Assembly (NCBI GenBank): GCA_002320665.1
Contig: DCKO01000106.1
Coordinates: 1 to 35,312 of the forward strand
DNA from: Micavibrio sp. UBA1672
GTDB taxonomy: Bacteria; Pseudomonadota; Alphaproteobacteria; Micavibrionales; Micavibrionaceae
Direction of reading: 5' to 3'
DNA: 35,312 nt
Shown: piece after piece, positions 25,631-33,049 of the stretch
How the letters are laid out: each line of letters begins with the position of its first letter
Numbering within the stretch: the stretch's first letter is position 1
Translations under genes and position numbers: made by a program
The notes under the pieces: generated by a model
What the model saw: the letters and a program-made list of their open reading frames with translations, nothing else
Database searches by the model: none
Told to the model about the DNA's origin: nothing

Positions 25631-26140
25631 ATGGTACGCCGTATGACTTATGAATTTTGCTCTGGCCTTGGCTTTGATGTCCATAGCTTTAGCGATGAAC
25701 CTGCGACCAGCATTCGTCTTTGCGGGATTGATATTCCTTATGAGAAGAAATTAAAAGGCCATTCCGATGCCGATGTCGGGCTTCATGCAATAACAGATGC
25801 GATTTACGGGGCGATCGGGGCTGGTGATATTGGTCAACACTTCCCACCAAGCAATGATACTTTTAAAGATATGGATAGTGCTGTTTTTCTGGAACATGCA
25901 TTATCTTTGGTACGTGGAGAAAAAGGCCAGCTTATCAATGTGGATGTCACCCTGATCTGTGAAGAGCCCAAGATCGAACCTTACCGAAAATTTATTAAAG
26001 AAAGATTGGCGGCACTTTTATACCTTCAGCCCAGACGGGTTAATATCAAGGCTACAACAACCGAGCAACTGGGCTTTACGGGTCGTAAAGAAGGTATAGC
26101 AGCGCAAGCGATTGTATCAATCGCTCTGCCAGTGGATTAA
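25631..26140 (+). CDS. ispF: 2-C-methyl-D-erythritol 2,4-cyclodiphosphate synthase
   Basis: 169 residues. Zinc ligands D16-x-H18 (GFDVHSF) and H52 are present, with the GHSDADVGLHAITDAI block, GDIGQHFPPS and the C-terminal KATTTEQLGFTGRKEGIA. The trimeric enzyme closes CDP-methylerythritol 2-phosphate to the cyclodiphosphate. The ATG at 25631 follows AAGGA in the ispD end; an ATG at 25643 (MTYEF) is an equally usable start. ispE is not in the window. Confidence 0.95.
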   Translation: MVRRMTYEFCSGLGFDVHSFSDEPATSIRLCGIDIPYEKKLKGHSDADVGLHAITDAIYGAIGAGDIGQHFPPSNDTFKDMDSAVFLEHALSLVRGEKGQLINVDVTLICEEPKIEPYRKFIKERLAALLYLQPRRVNIKATTTEQLGFTGRKEGIAAQAIVSIALPVD

Positions 26141-26144
26141 AACC

Positions 26145-26636
26145 ATGAAGAAGATCAGCTTTCATATTCCGGAGCAACTAGATCGCCGCAAAGCCTATAC
26201 GTGGCTGGCGAGTTGGTTTGGTTGTGGTTTTCTCAATCCTGCGCCCGGCACTTGGGGGTCTTTGGGCGCCCTACCCTTTGGCATTGTTATTTATGCATAT
26301 GGGGGAATATTCTCTCTTTTTGTTTGCGCAGTCATAATAACAATTATTGGCCTATGGGCGGCTGATCTTTTTGATAAAGATATGGGCGGGCATGACTCCA
26401 AGATGATTGTGATTGATGAGGTTGCTGGCCAGTGGATTGCGATGCTGCCTGCAATGGGTAATCCTTTTCTGATTTTATTGTCATTTTTCTTCTTCCGGTT
26501 TTTTGATATTTTAAAACCCGGCCCGATTGGATGGGCTGATAAAAATCTGGAAGGTGCAAAAGGGGTTATGTTTGATGATGTTATTGCAGGTATTTTTGCG
26601 GCCTTTATTATATTCGGGATAACCATAGTAATATGA
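26145..26636 (+). CDS. pgpA: Phosphatidylglycerophosphatase A
   Basis: 163 residues from the ATG at 26145; an in-frame TTG at 26112 would overlap ispF and is less likely. The PgpA motifs NPAPGTWGSLGALPFG (near 28-43) and VIDEVAGQWIA (near 90) hold the conserved acidic and polar residues. Four membrane segments are visible. It removes the phosphate from phosphatidylglycerol phosphate at the inner membrane. The stop overlaps the cinA start (ATGA), so translation is coupled. Confidence 0.92.
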   Translation: MKKISFHIPEQLDRRKAYTWLASWFGCGFLNPAPGTWGSLGALPFGIVIYAYGGIFSLFVCAVIITIIGLWAADLFDKDMGGHDSKMIVIDEVAGQWIAMLPAMGNPFLILLSFFFFRFFDILKPGPIGWADKNLEGAKGVMFDDVIAGIFAAFIIFGITIVI

Positions 26637-27127
26637 GCAAAAATATTCAAAGCCTCGTTGGAAAACTAAGCCTTCTTTTGATGGAAAAGAAGCTGGTGTT
26701 ATCTTGTGCGGAAAGCTGTACGGGCGGGCTTATTGCAGCGGCAATGACCGAACGCGCAGGCTCCTCCCAGATTTTTGATCGTGGCTTTGTAACATATTCG
26801 AATGATGCCAAAATGGATATGCTAGGTGTGCCTAGTAATATTCTAGAGGAACATGGCGCGGTTAGTTCACAATGTGCCACGGCAATGGCGAAAGGCGCTA
26901 CAAATCATAGTCTAGCTGATATATCAGTTTCAGTGACAGGCATAGCCGGCCCCGATGGTGGCAGCGCGGAAAAACCAGTTGGCCTTGTCTATTTTGGTGT
27001 AGCCTCAAAATCGGCTGGGACTAAAACCTATGAGTGCCATTTTGAAGGATCGCGCGCAGAAGTGCGGCAACAAAGTGTTACGTTTGCACTTGAGGCACTG
27101 ATAGATTATGCGGGAGATTATTCATGA
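26633..27127 (+). CDS. pncC: CinA C-terminal domain protein (nicotinamide-nucleotide amidase)
   Basis: 164 residues, the stand-alone CinA C-terminal (PncC) form without the N-terminal molybdopterin-like domain. Signatures are SCAESCTGGLIAAAMT near 24-39, the FVTYSNDAK block and SVTGIAGPDGGSAEKPVGLVY near 101-121. PncC deamidates NMN to nicotinate mononucleotide in pyridine-nucleotide recycling. ATGA overlaps tie it both to pgpA upstream and to the glycosyltransferase-like gene downstream. Confidence 0.9.
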   Translation: MSKNIQSLVGKLSLLLMEKKLVLSCAESCTGGLIAAAMTERAGSSQIFDRGFVTYSNDAKMDMLGVPSNILEEHGAVSSQCATAMAKGATNHSLADISVSVTGIAGPDGGSAEKPVGLVYFGVASKSAGTKTYECHFEGSRAEVRQQSVTFALEALIDYAGDYS

Positions 27128-28077
27128 AAATAGCACTCGTTTCCGGCGGAGACCACAAATACTACCCTATGATCCTTGAGTGGATTGCATCAGTAGATAG
27201 CGCGAAGCCAAAAGATGTGGATGTTGATTTGTGTATTCTTGATGCAGGCCTAACAGAAGAGCAAAAACAGGTTTTACAAAAACGTGTTGCGCATATTGCC
27301 GCGCCGGAATGGCCAGCGGATCTACCTGCCTATAAAATCAAAAATAAGGAATTTTTGAAGGCATGTGCCGGACGCCCTTTCCTGCCCGAGCTTTTCCCTG
27401 ATTATGATGTTTATGTCTGGCTGGATGGTGATACATGGGTGCAGGATTGGGGAGCAATTGATCTCCTCGTGGCTGGGGCACAGAAATCAGGACTCGCGAT
27501 TTGCCCGCAAGTTGACCGCGCCTATGGTAAGGCGATGCGGCTGAAATGGTTGGGGCCTTTTCCATTCAAAGCCCGAAGTTTTTACTATAGTAATGCACGG
27601 CGTGCTTTTAGCGGCAAAGTCGCTCGTGATCTGTTTCCTTACCCTACCCTTAATGCAGGTGTCTTTGCGATTTCAGGCAAAGCCCCGCATTGGGCACGAT
27701 GGCAAGCTTTGATCGTTAAGGCTTTGGAAAAAGGGAAAGTTTTTACCGCCGAACAGCTAAGCCTTGGCATGATGGTGTATTTAGAGAAATTTCCGGCCGA
27801 GTTTCTGCCAGCCACTTGTAATTGGCTGCTAGAGAATCAGCCAGTCTGGGATAATGATAATCACTGCTTTGTTGAGCCGTACCTGCCACATCAGAAAATC
27901 GGGATCATGCATTTATCAGGCTGTGATGCGATGCGCCTTGATCGCAGTGTTAAGGTGGATATCAATACTGAAGATGGACAGGATAAATCTTTGAGTTATC
28001 GCTATCCGTATTATGACGGGGAATGTGATGAAGCGATAGAACTCCCCCTATCTTCCTCGTCTGAAGCAGCCGCCTGA
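27124..28077 (+). CDS. GT-A-fold glycosyltransferase-like protein of unknown substrate
   Basis: 317 residues, cytosolic. The N-terminal MKIALVSGGD and a DXD motif at D101-G-D103 in YVWLDGDTW suggest a GT-A nucleotide-sugar fold. AGVFAISGKAPHWARWQ (near 178) and FTAEQLSLG (near 215) resemble the acceptor-side blocks of GT8-like enzymes. The late NWLLENQPVWD and HLSGCDAMR segments support a complete enzyme. It overlaps the pncC stop by 4 bp, and its 3' end overlaps the opposing ratA gene by 67 bp. The sugar, acceptor and pathway are unknown. Confidence 0.72.
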   Translation: MKIALVSGGDHKYYPMILEWIASVDSAKPKDVDVDLCILDAGLTEEQKQVLQKRVAHIAAPEWPADLPAYKIKNKEFLKACAGRPFLPELFPDYDVYVWLDGDTWVQDWGAIDLLVAGAQKSGLAICPQVDRAYGKAMRLKWLGPFPFKARSFYYSNARRAFSGKVARDLFPYPTLNAGVFAISGKAPHWARWQALIVKALEKGKVFTAEQLSLGMMVYLEKFPAEFLPATCNWLLENQPVWDNDNHCFVEPYLPHQKIGIMHLSGCDAMRLDRSVKVDINTEDGQDKSLSYRYPYYDGECDEAIELPLSSSSEAAA

Positions 28078-28520
28078 ACGCCATTTTCGCCATAGAGTTC
28101 ACGCGCTCGATCTTCGAAGGAAGAGACCATACGCCTTACGATCTCGTTAAAGAACATACCCATCAGATTTTGCAGCACAAAGTTTTTAAACTCGAAATCA
28201 ACGTAAAAATCAATCGTGCAAGAACCATCTTCTTCACGGATGAATTTCCATTTATTGGACAGATATTTCATCGGGCCAGAAAGATATTCGACATGGATTT
28301 CATTGGGCTTTTTAAGGGTCACCTTTGAGCCAAATTTCTCGCGCACCATTTTATAGCCAATGGTCAAGTTGGCATAAAAGATATTGTCGCCGTCTCGCTT
28401 ATAGATATTAGATGACATGCACCATGGTAGAAAATCAGGATACTCATCCACGCCAGCAACAAGATCAAAAAGCTGCTCTGGCGTATAGGGAAGATTTCGT
28501 TTTTCCGCGTGGGTTGTCAT
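28011..28520 (-). CDS. RatA/COQ10-like START-domain protein
   Basis: 169 residues from the ATG at 28520 (GGAAAC before it); an upstream TTG at 28556 would run through the palindromic repeat. The SRPBCC/START fold of the COQ10 family is shown by PYTPEQLFDLVAGVDEYPDFLPWC near 10-33, the LSGPMKYLSNKWKF core and FEFKNFVLQNLMGMFFNEI. Relatives bind ubiquinone-like lipids (COQ10) or associate with 50S subunits (RatA); toxin activity should not be assumed. About 25 extra Ser/Glu/Asp-rich residues at the C-terminus come from the overlap with the opposing gene. It follows lipA, its usual alphaproteobacterial neighbour. Confidence 0.87.
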   Translation of the reverse strand: MTTHAEKRNLPYTPEQLFDLVAGVDEYPDFLPWCMSSNIYKRDGDNIFYANLTIGYKMVREKFGSKVTLKKPNEIHVEYLSGPMKYLSNKWKFIREEDGSCTIDFYVDFEFKNFVLQNLMGMFFNEIVRRMVSSFEDRARELYGENGVQAAASDEEDRGSSIASSHSPS

Positions 28521-28542
28521 GTTTAATAGTTTCCAGATAATA

Positions 28543-28601
28543 GTTACAAGTTGCAAGAAAGCCTAAATAAGTCTTGTAACTGGACACTTGTAACTTGCAA
28601 C
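28543..28601. repeat. Palindromic repeat element between lipA and ratA
   Basis: GTTACAAGTTGCAAG (28543-28557) can pair with CTTGTAACTTGCAAC (28587-28601) at 13 of 15 Watson-Crick positions plus one G-T pair. CTTGTAAC also occurs inside the loop (28573-28580), where it pairs perfectly with GTTACAAG (28543-28550). Two mutually exclusive hairpins are therefore possible in the lipA-ratA transcript. No T-run follows, so a classical terminator is unlikely. It may be a small dispersed repeat or an mRNA processing site. Confidence 0.65.
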
Positions 28602-28605
28602 TAAA

Positions 28606-29574
28606 TTACTCCGCCGCAACTTTGTCGCCATATTTTTTCAATCTGGCTGCCTTGAGCTTTTCGAAGTCATCACCGGCATGGTGAGACGAGCGGGTCAAAG
28701 GTGAGGCCGAGACCATCAAAAAGCCTTTGGCTTTGGCCATTTTCGTCAGTTGTTCGAATTCTCCCGGTGTCCACCATTTCATAACGGGGGCATGTTTTGG
28801 CGTTGGCTGTAGGTATTGTCCGATAGTGATGAAATCGATTTTAGCAGCGCGCATATCGTCCATGACTTGTGCGACTTCTTCTTTACTCTCACCGAGCCCG
28901 ACCATCAGGCCTGATTTGGTAAAGAGCGTAGGATTAACCTCTTTCACGCGCTCAAGCAATCTTAGTGACCTGAAATAACGTGCACCGGGGCGAATGGTTG
29001 GATAAAGGCGCGGCACAGTTTCAAGATTATGATTAAATACATCCGGCGCAGCATCAATAACATGGTCGATATCACGCATATTGCCTTTAAAGTCACCGGG
29101 CAGGATTTCGACAGTTGTGCCTGGGCTTTTCATACGGATGGCCTGAATGGTTTTGGCAAAGTGATCCGCACCGCCATCCTTTAAATCATCACGATCAACG
29201 GACGTTACAACAACATGCTTTAGGCCCATTTGCATCGTCGCCACGCCAACGCGTAAAGGTTCCAGCTTATCAAGCTGATCCGGCTTACCTGTGGCAACAT
29301 TACAAAATGCACAAGCCCGTGTGCAGACTTCACCCATGATCATAAAGGTTGCGTGTTTTTGCTGCCAACATTCACCGATATTCGGACAGCCAGCTTCTTC
29401 ACACACGGTGGTCAGTTTTTGCTTGCGGACAACATCCATTGTCTCAGCATAAACTTTGCCTTGCGGCGCAGGCACACGTATCCAATCTGGCTTTCGCCCG
29501 GCTGGGCGATCCGGATTCTTTTGCTTTTCCGGATGACGTTTTGCCTTGTCTAAAAGTTCTTTGTTATAGGTCAT
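28606..29574 (-). CDS. lipA: Lipoyl synthase
   Basis: 322 residues. The auxiliary cluster cysteines C58, C63 and C69 (CX4CX5C) and the radical-SAM cysteines C84, C88 and C91 (CX3CX2C) are present, with the C-terminal RSSHHAG segment that supplies the conserved Ser to the auxiliary cluster. LipA inserts two sulfurs into protein-bound octanoyl groups, completing lipoate on E2 proteins such as pdhC here. It follows the secreted-protein gene by 19 bp and precedes ratA after an 85-bp gap with the palindromic element. Confidence 0.96.
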   Translation of the reverse strand: MTYNKELLDKAKRHPEKQKNPDRPAGRKPDWIRVPAPQGKVYAETMDVVRKQKLTTVCEEAGCPNIGECWQQKHATFMIMGEVCTRACAFCNVATGKPDQLDKLEPLRVGVATMQMGLKHVVVTSVDRDDLKDGGADHFAKTIQAIRMKSPGTTVEILPGDFKGNMRDIDHVIDAAPDVFNHNLETVPRLYPTIRPGARYFRSLRLLERVKEVNPTLFTKSGLMVGLGESKEEVAQVMDDMRAAKIDFITIGQYLQPTPKHAPVMKWWTPGEFEQLTKMAKAKGFLMVSASPLTRSSHHAGDDFEKLKAARLKKYGDKVAAE

Positions 29575-29593
29575 GCGGCTTTTCTATAATATT

Positions 29594-30142
29594 TTATTCA
29601 ACAGGAACAGGTTTTTTTGTACTCATGCTAATTTCGCATCGGCTCTTGATCTTTTTCAAAATACCTTCTCGCAATTTAAATCTGTCATTGCACACGGATA
29701 AAGAGTGCGTTGGCGTATCAACAATATAACCTTTTTTATCCGGTCCGCGGATCACAGACTTCCAGCCGATAGTGTTTTCGACATTGACAGTTTGTCCGGT
29801 TTCATCCAGTTCAAACCCAGTGATGGTAAAGCTCATTTTTGAATTCATTGTCTTGTTTTTATCACTTCTGAGACTTTCGAGAATTTCGGCTTTGCTAATT
29901 TTCAAAAGCATTGGTTTTGGCTGATTTTCAATATTATATGTTGTTTCAACTACAATTTCATCATCCACATGCTTTTCAGTGAAGGCAATAATTGCATCCC
30001 TATCAAGGCTTTCACTTGTATAAAGCTTTGTTATTGTATCAAAATATTCTTCAACCATTTGCGGCGTGATTGATATTTCTTCGGCCCGCACCTGAATAGG
30101 CAATGCCATAAATATCAAAGCTATAAAAAGTAATTTGTTCAT
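29594..30142 (-). CDS. Secreted hypothetical protein, possibly NTF2-like
   Basis: 182 residues from the ATG at 30142. A Sec signal peptide is clear (basic MNKLL, hydrophobic core, cleavage after VRA near residue 20). The mature part has YFDTITKLYTSESLDRDAI, reminiscent of an NTF2/SnoaL-type start, then an alternating beta region and two cysteines (SVCND and KSRCEI) likely to form a disulfide. I cannot assign a function. The ATG lies 2 bp after the methyltransferase stop, so the two genes form a unit placed between lpd and lipA. Confidence 0.65.
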   Translation of the reverse strand: MNKLLFIALIFMALPIQVRAEEISITPQMVEEYFDTITKLYTSESLDRDAIIAFTEKHVDDEIVVETTYNIENQPKPMLLKISKAEILESLRSDKNKTMNSKMSFTITGFELDETGQTVNVENTIGWKSVIRGPDKKGYIVDTPTHSLSVCNDRFKLREGILKKIKSRCEISMSTKKPVPVE

Positions 30143-30144
30143 AT

Positions 30145-30870
30145 TTATTCTTTCTTTTCGCACAGGCAAAAAACACTTAAGCCAAAGAGTTTATTCATCT
30201 TGAAGATGCTTAGTCTCTCCAAATCATGCACAGCAATAAGGCTTTGGTTCATCCAGTCGGGATAAAGTTTAAGTTCGCTCTTGCCCTCGATTTTACCTTT
30301 TTCAAAAAGCATCTTCTTTGTTAGCCTTATGGCAGCAACGACAGGAAATAAGGAGCCAAAGAAATAGCGGCTTTTGATTGGCTTTAGCCCTGCCCCTTTG
30401 ATCGTGTTTTCCATCATCTCAATCGTATAGCGGCGATAATGCTCTAGGAAGACATCATGGCCTGACCACATAAACTGGAAGGCCGGAACAGTGATCAAGA
30501 CTTTTCCACCAACATCCATAGTATCTGCATATTCCTTTAGCAGCGCTACATCATCAGGCACATGCTCCAGAACATCCATCATTAAAATCAGGTCTTGTGT
30601 TGTTTTATCTATCGATTTTACAAATTTAATAGATTTGCCATTTTGATCTTCTTCGCTCTCCGCTTCGTAGTTTGGATCGACGCAAACTGCGCTGCCTGCC
30701 ATATTGTGATCCAAGAGCTGGCGGGAGAAAATCCCCGAGCCTGCACCAACATCCAGAACCTCATCGACTTTTAGGTTGCCCAAGAACTCACGCATGGCCT
30801 TGCCCTTGGATACGTAATACCAATGATCATGGATTTTATCGCCTAGAATATCTTCTTCTTTGAGATCCAT
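30145..30870 (-). CDS. Class I SAM-dependent methyltransferase (second paralogue)
   Basis: 241 residues. The SAM loop VLDVGAGSG is at 38-46, the strand-2 acidic residue is in CVDPNYEAE, and LILMMDVLEHVPDD and VLITVPAFQFMWSGHD follow. It shares with the 8649-9389 gene the TVPA-GHD-H.RRYT blocks and a YFFGSLFP hydrophobic C-terminal part, so both belong to the same subfamily, whose members are often near surface-glycan or lipid-carrier genes. The substrate is unknown. It starts 24 bp after lpd stops and is not expected in a pyruvate dehydrogenase cluster. Confidence 0.82.
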   Translation of the reverse strand: MDLKEEDILGDKIHDHWYYVSKGKAMREFLGNLKVDEVLDVGAGSGIFSRQLLDHNMAGSAVCVDPNYEAESEEDQNGKSIKFVKSIDKTTQDLILMMDVLEHVPDDVALLKEYADTMDVGGKVLITVPAFQFMWSGHDVFLEHYRRYTIEMMENTIKGAGLKPIKSRYFFGSLFPVVAAIRLTKKMLFEKGKIEGKSELKLYPDWMNQSLIAVHDLERLSIFKMNKLFGLSVFCLCEKKE

Positions 30871-30894
30871 TAGTACCCTTCCATCAGGCTATTT

Positions 30895-32295
30895 TTAAAA
30901 ATGTATTGCCTTATTATACGCAGAAAGTACGCTTTCATGCATCATTTCTGATAAAGTCGGGTGCGGGAAGACTGTATGCATCAACTCGGCCTCTGTGGTT
31001 TCTAAGGTTTTACCTACCACATAGCCTTGGATCATTTCGGTAACTTCGGCGCCAATCATATGCGCGCCGAGCAGTTCCCCAGTCTTTTCATCGAAGATGG
31101 TTTTGATTAAGCCTTCCGGCTCACCCAGCGCAATGGCTTTGCCGTTTCCGATAAAGGGGAAGCGTCCGACTTTGATCTTATAGCCCTGCTCTTTGGCGGC
31201 TTTTTCTGTCAAGCCAACAGATGCGATTTGCGGATGACAGTAAGTACAGCCCGGAATATTGGATTTTATCATCGGATGGACATCTTTTTCACCTGCGATT
31301 TTCTCAACACAAATAACACCTTCATGGGATGCTTTGTGCGCGAGCCAAGGCGGCGCGGTTACATCACCAATCGCATAGACGCCCTTTTCATCGGTTTCCA
31401 GCCATTCATTCGTGACAATAGCGCCGCGGTCAATCTTGATCTTTGTGTTTTCAAGGCCGATATTTTCAGTATTACCAACCACGCCCACAGCCATAATAAC
31501 CTTATCGACGGATATGGTTTGATTACCCTTTTTGGTTTCAATCGTGGCCTTTACACCGGATTTGGATTTATCCAGCTTGGTGACTTTCGCGCCAGTCATG
31601 ATCTTAATGCCCTGCTTTTCGAAGGCTTTTTGAGCCATACCGGAAATCTCTTCATCCTCAACGGGAAGCACGCGATCCATGACCTCGACGACTGTGACTT
31701 CTGCGCCCAGTGTGTGATAGAAGCTGGCGAATTCGATCCCGATTGCGCCCGATCCAACAACCAATAATGACTTTGGCATTTCTTCGGGAACGAGTGCTTC
31801 TTTGTATGTCCAGACTTGCTTGCCGTCAGGTTCAAGCCCCGGAAGACTGCGTGCTTTTGCGCCTGTGGCGATTATGATGTGCTTGGCAGTGAGGTTTTCG
31901 AAGATTTTACCGCCCTTTTCAACTGAAACCTTACCTTTTCCCTGCAACTTGCCCCAGCCATCAAAGACTGTGACTTTGTTTTTCTTTAGCAAGTGACCAA
32001 TACCGCCCGAGAGCTGCTTGGACACGCCGCGTGAACGCTCAACAATTTTCTTGATATCAAATTTGATGTCCTTTGCAGAAAGGCCATATTCATCCAAGCG
32101 GTGCAGAAGGTGGTAAATCTCGCTAGAGCGCAAAAGTGCCTTGGTCGGGATACAACCCCAGTTCAGACAAATACCCCCCAAGTGATTGGCTTCAACCACG
32201 GCAACTTTCATCTTTAATTGTGCTGCACGGATAGCGGCAACATAGCCCCCCGGGCCACCACCAATGACTACAACATCAAAATTTTTATCACTCAT
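30895..32295 (-). CDS. lpdA: Dihydrolipoyl dehydrogenase (E3)
   Basis: 466 residues. The FAD-binding GGGPGG is at 12-17, the redox disulfide is C43-LNWG-C48 and the NAD-binding GSGAIGIEFASF is near 182. The C-terminal dimer-interface catalytic pair is H445 and E450 (HPTLSE). It reoxidises dihydrolipoamide on the E2 protein to complete the pyruvate dehydrogenase cycle. The order pdhB-pdhC-lpd is kept, but two small genes lie between pdhC and lpd. It may also serve other 2-oxoacid dehydrogenases. Confidence 0.96.
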   Translation of the reverse strand: MSDKNFDVVVIGGGPGGYVAAIRAAQLKMKVAVVEANHLGGICLNWGCIPTKALLRSSEIYHLLHRLDEYGLSAKDIKFDIKKIVERSRGVSKQLSGGIGHLLKKNKVTVFDGWGKLQGKGKVSVEKGGKIFENLTAKHIIIATGAKARSLPGLEPDGKQVWTYKEALVPEEMPKSLLVVGSGAIGIEFASFYHTLGAEVTVVEVMDRVLPVEDEEISGMAQKAFEKQGIKIMTGAKVTKLDKSKSGVKATIETKKGNQTISVDKVIMAVGVVGNTENIGLENTKIKIDRGAIVTNEWLETDEKGVYAIGDVTAPPWLAHKASHEGVICVEKIAGEKDVHPMIKSNIPGCTYCHPQIASVGLTEKAAKEQGYKIKVGRFPFIGNGKAIALGEPEGLIKTIFDEKTGELLGAHMIGAEVTEMIQGYVVGKTLETTEAELMHTVFPHPTLSEMMHESVLSAYNKAIHF

Positions 32296-32312
32296 AAGTA
32301 AACCTCTACTCT

Positions 32313-32846
32313 TTACTGTTCTCCAAAAACATCGTCTAAAAACCTGCTAACTTGGGTAATACAATCTGCCCTGAACGGGTCTTCCGGAAAGTTATCAAAA
32401 GCTTCATCAGGCCCAAACATAATCAAGGGCTTATTATACATGAGTCCCAAGGAGACCTCGTTACGCGTCCCATGCGAGCCAGGCAAAACGATCAAAGCCT
32501 GCGCCGTCATGACATTGGTTAGATTTCTACTAAAGGGCATAGCATCGCTTTGTGCCTTAGCACTTAACGGTGTGATCATAGGTATTTCGATATAAGGATT
32601 TGGATATTCTTCAGTATCAAGCTTTTGCCCCTTGTAATCAACGGCTGGTAAAATACCGATGGCAACGCCTTCGCGTGGCTCTACTTGCGTAAAAGAACGG
32701 GCAACGACAGTCATTACACCGCCGCCAGCACCAGTTAGCAAGTTATAGCCACGGCGCGCTAACAGATCGCCCACCGGATCAGCATATTCCTCCCAGTCTT
32801 GTTCATGAGACCCCATAACACCAATAATTGGTTTTCTTTTAATCAT
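32313..32846 (-). CDS. LOG/SLOG-type Rossmann protein (TIGR00725-like)
   Basis: 177 residues from the ATG at 32846. A Rossmann-like nucleotide site is shown by PIIGVMGSHEQ at the N-terminus, LLTGAGGGVMTVVARSF near 37-53 and LPGSHGTRNEVSLGL near 120. This last corresponds to the PGGxGTxxE motif of LOG phosphoribohydrolases, but with Ser-His in place of Gly-Gly. Relatives are annotated as TIGR00725 family or molybdenum-cofactor carriers. Cytokinin-activating or other nucleoside-monophosphate hydrolase activity is not assured. The lipoprotein gene ends 2 bp before this ATG. Confidence 0.75.
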   Translation of the reverse strand: MIKRKPIIGVMGSHEQDWEEYADPVGDLLARRGYNLLTGAGGGVMTVVARSFTQVEPREGVAIGILPAVDYKGQKLDTEEYPNPYIEIPMITPLSAKAQSDAMPFSRNLTNVMTAQALIVLPGSHGTRNEVSLGLMYNKPLIMFGPDEAFDNFPEDPFRADCITQVSRFLDDVFGEQ

Positions 32847-32848
32847 AA

Positions 32849-33025
32849 CTAACAATTCCCCTTTTTGGCCTGACCGGGCGGACAGAAATCACTATTATTA
32901 TCGCCATCAACGCGCACTTCGTAACCGTCACCAGAGACTGTAACATCAGGCGTACGCCCCTCTACTGTTGTCTGGCAGGCACATAATGGTAGGGAAATTA
33001 ACGCAAGTAGAAGAAAGTTTTTCAT
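32849..33025 (-). CDS. Small predicted lipoprotein
   Basis: 58 residues from the ATG at 33025, nine bases after AAAGGAG; the ATG at 33031 is too close to that site. A lipobox LCAC at about 15-18 would put the lipidated Cys at residue 18. About 40 mature residues follow, with an Asp/Gly/Asn-rich stretch and two cysteines (DFCPPGQAKKGNC) that could pair. No family is recognised. It is tucked between pdhC (19 bp after its stop... on the same strand) and the LOG-like gene. Confidence 0.68.
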   Translation of the reverse strand: MKNFLLLALISLPLCACQTTVEGRTPDVTVSGDGYEVRVDGDNNSDFCPPGQAKKGNC

Positions 33026-33049
33026 GGTCATAGGCTCCTTTCCTAGAGG

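Noticed and set aside
28011..28520. RatA as a toxin of a toxin-antitoxin pair
   Set aside because: No antitoxin-like partner. Location beside lipA and the COQ10-like fold point to the housekeeping START-domain protein.
31228..31767. 179-codon frame antisense to lpd, and similar long antisense frames at 33735-34325 (pdhC), 14578-15060 (exoD) and 17184-17600 (hflX)
   Set aside because: The sense genes have full motif support. The antisense products are shadows produced by codon bias.
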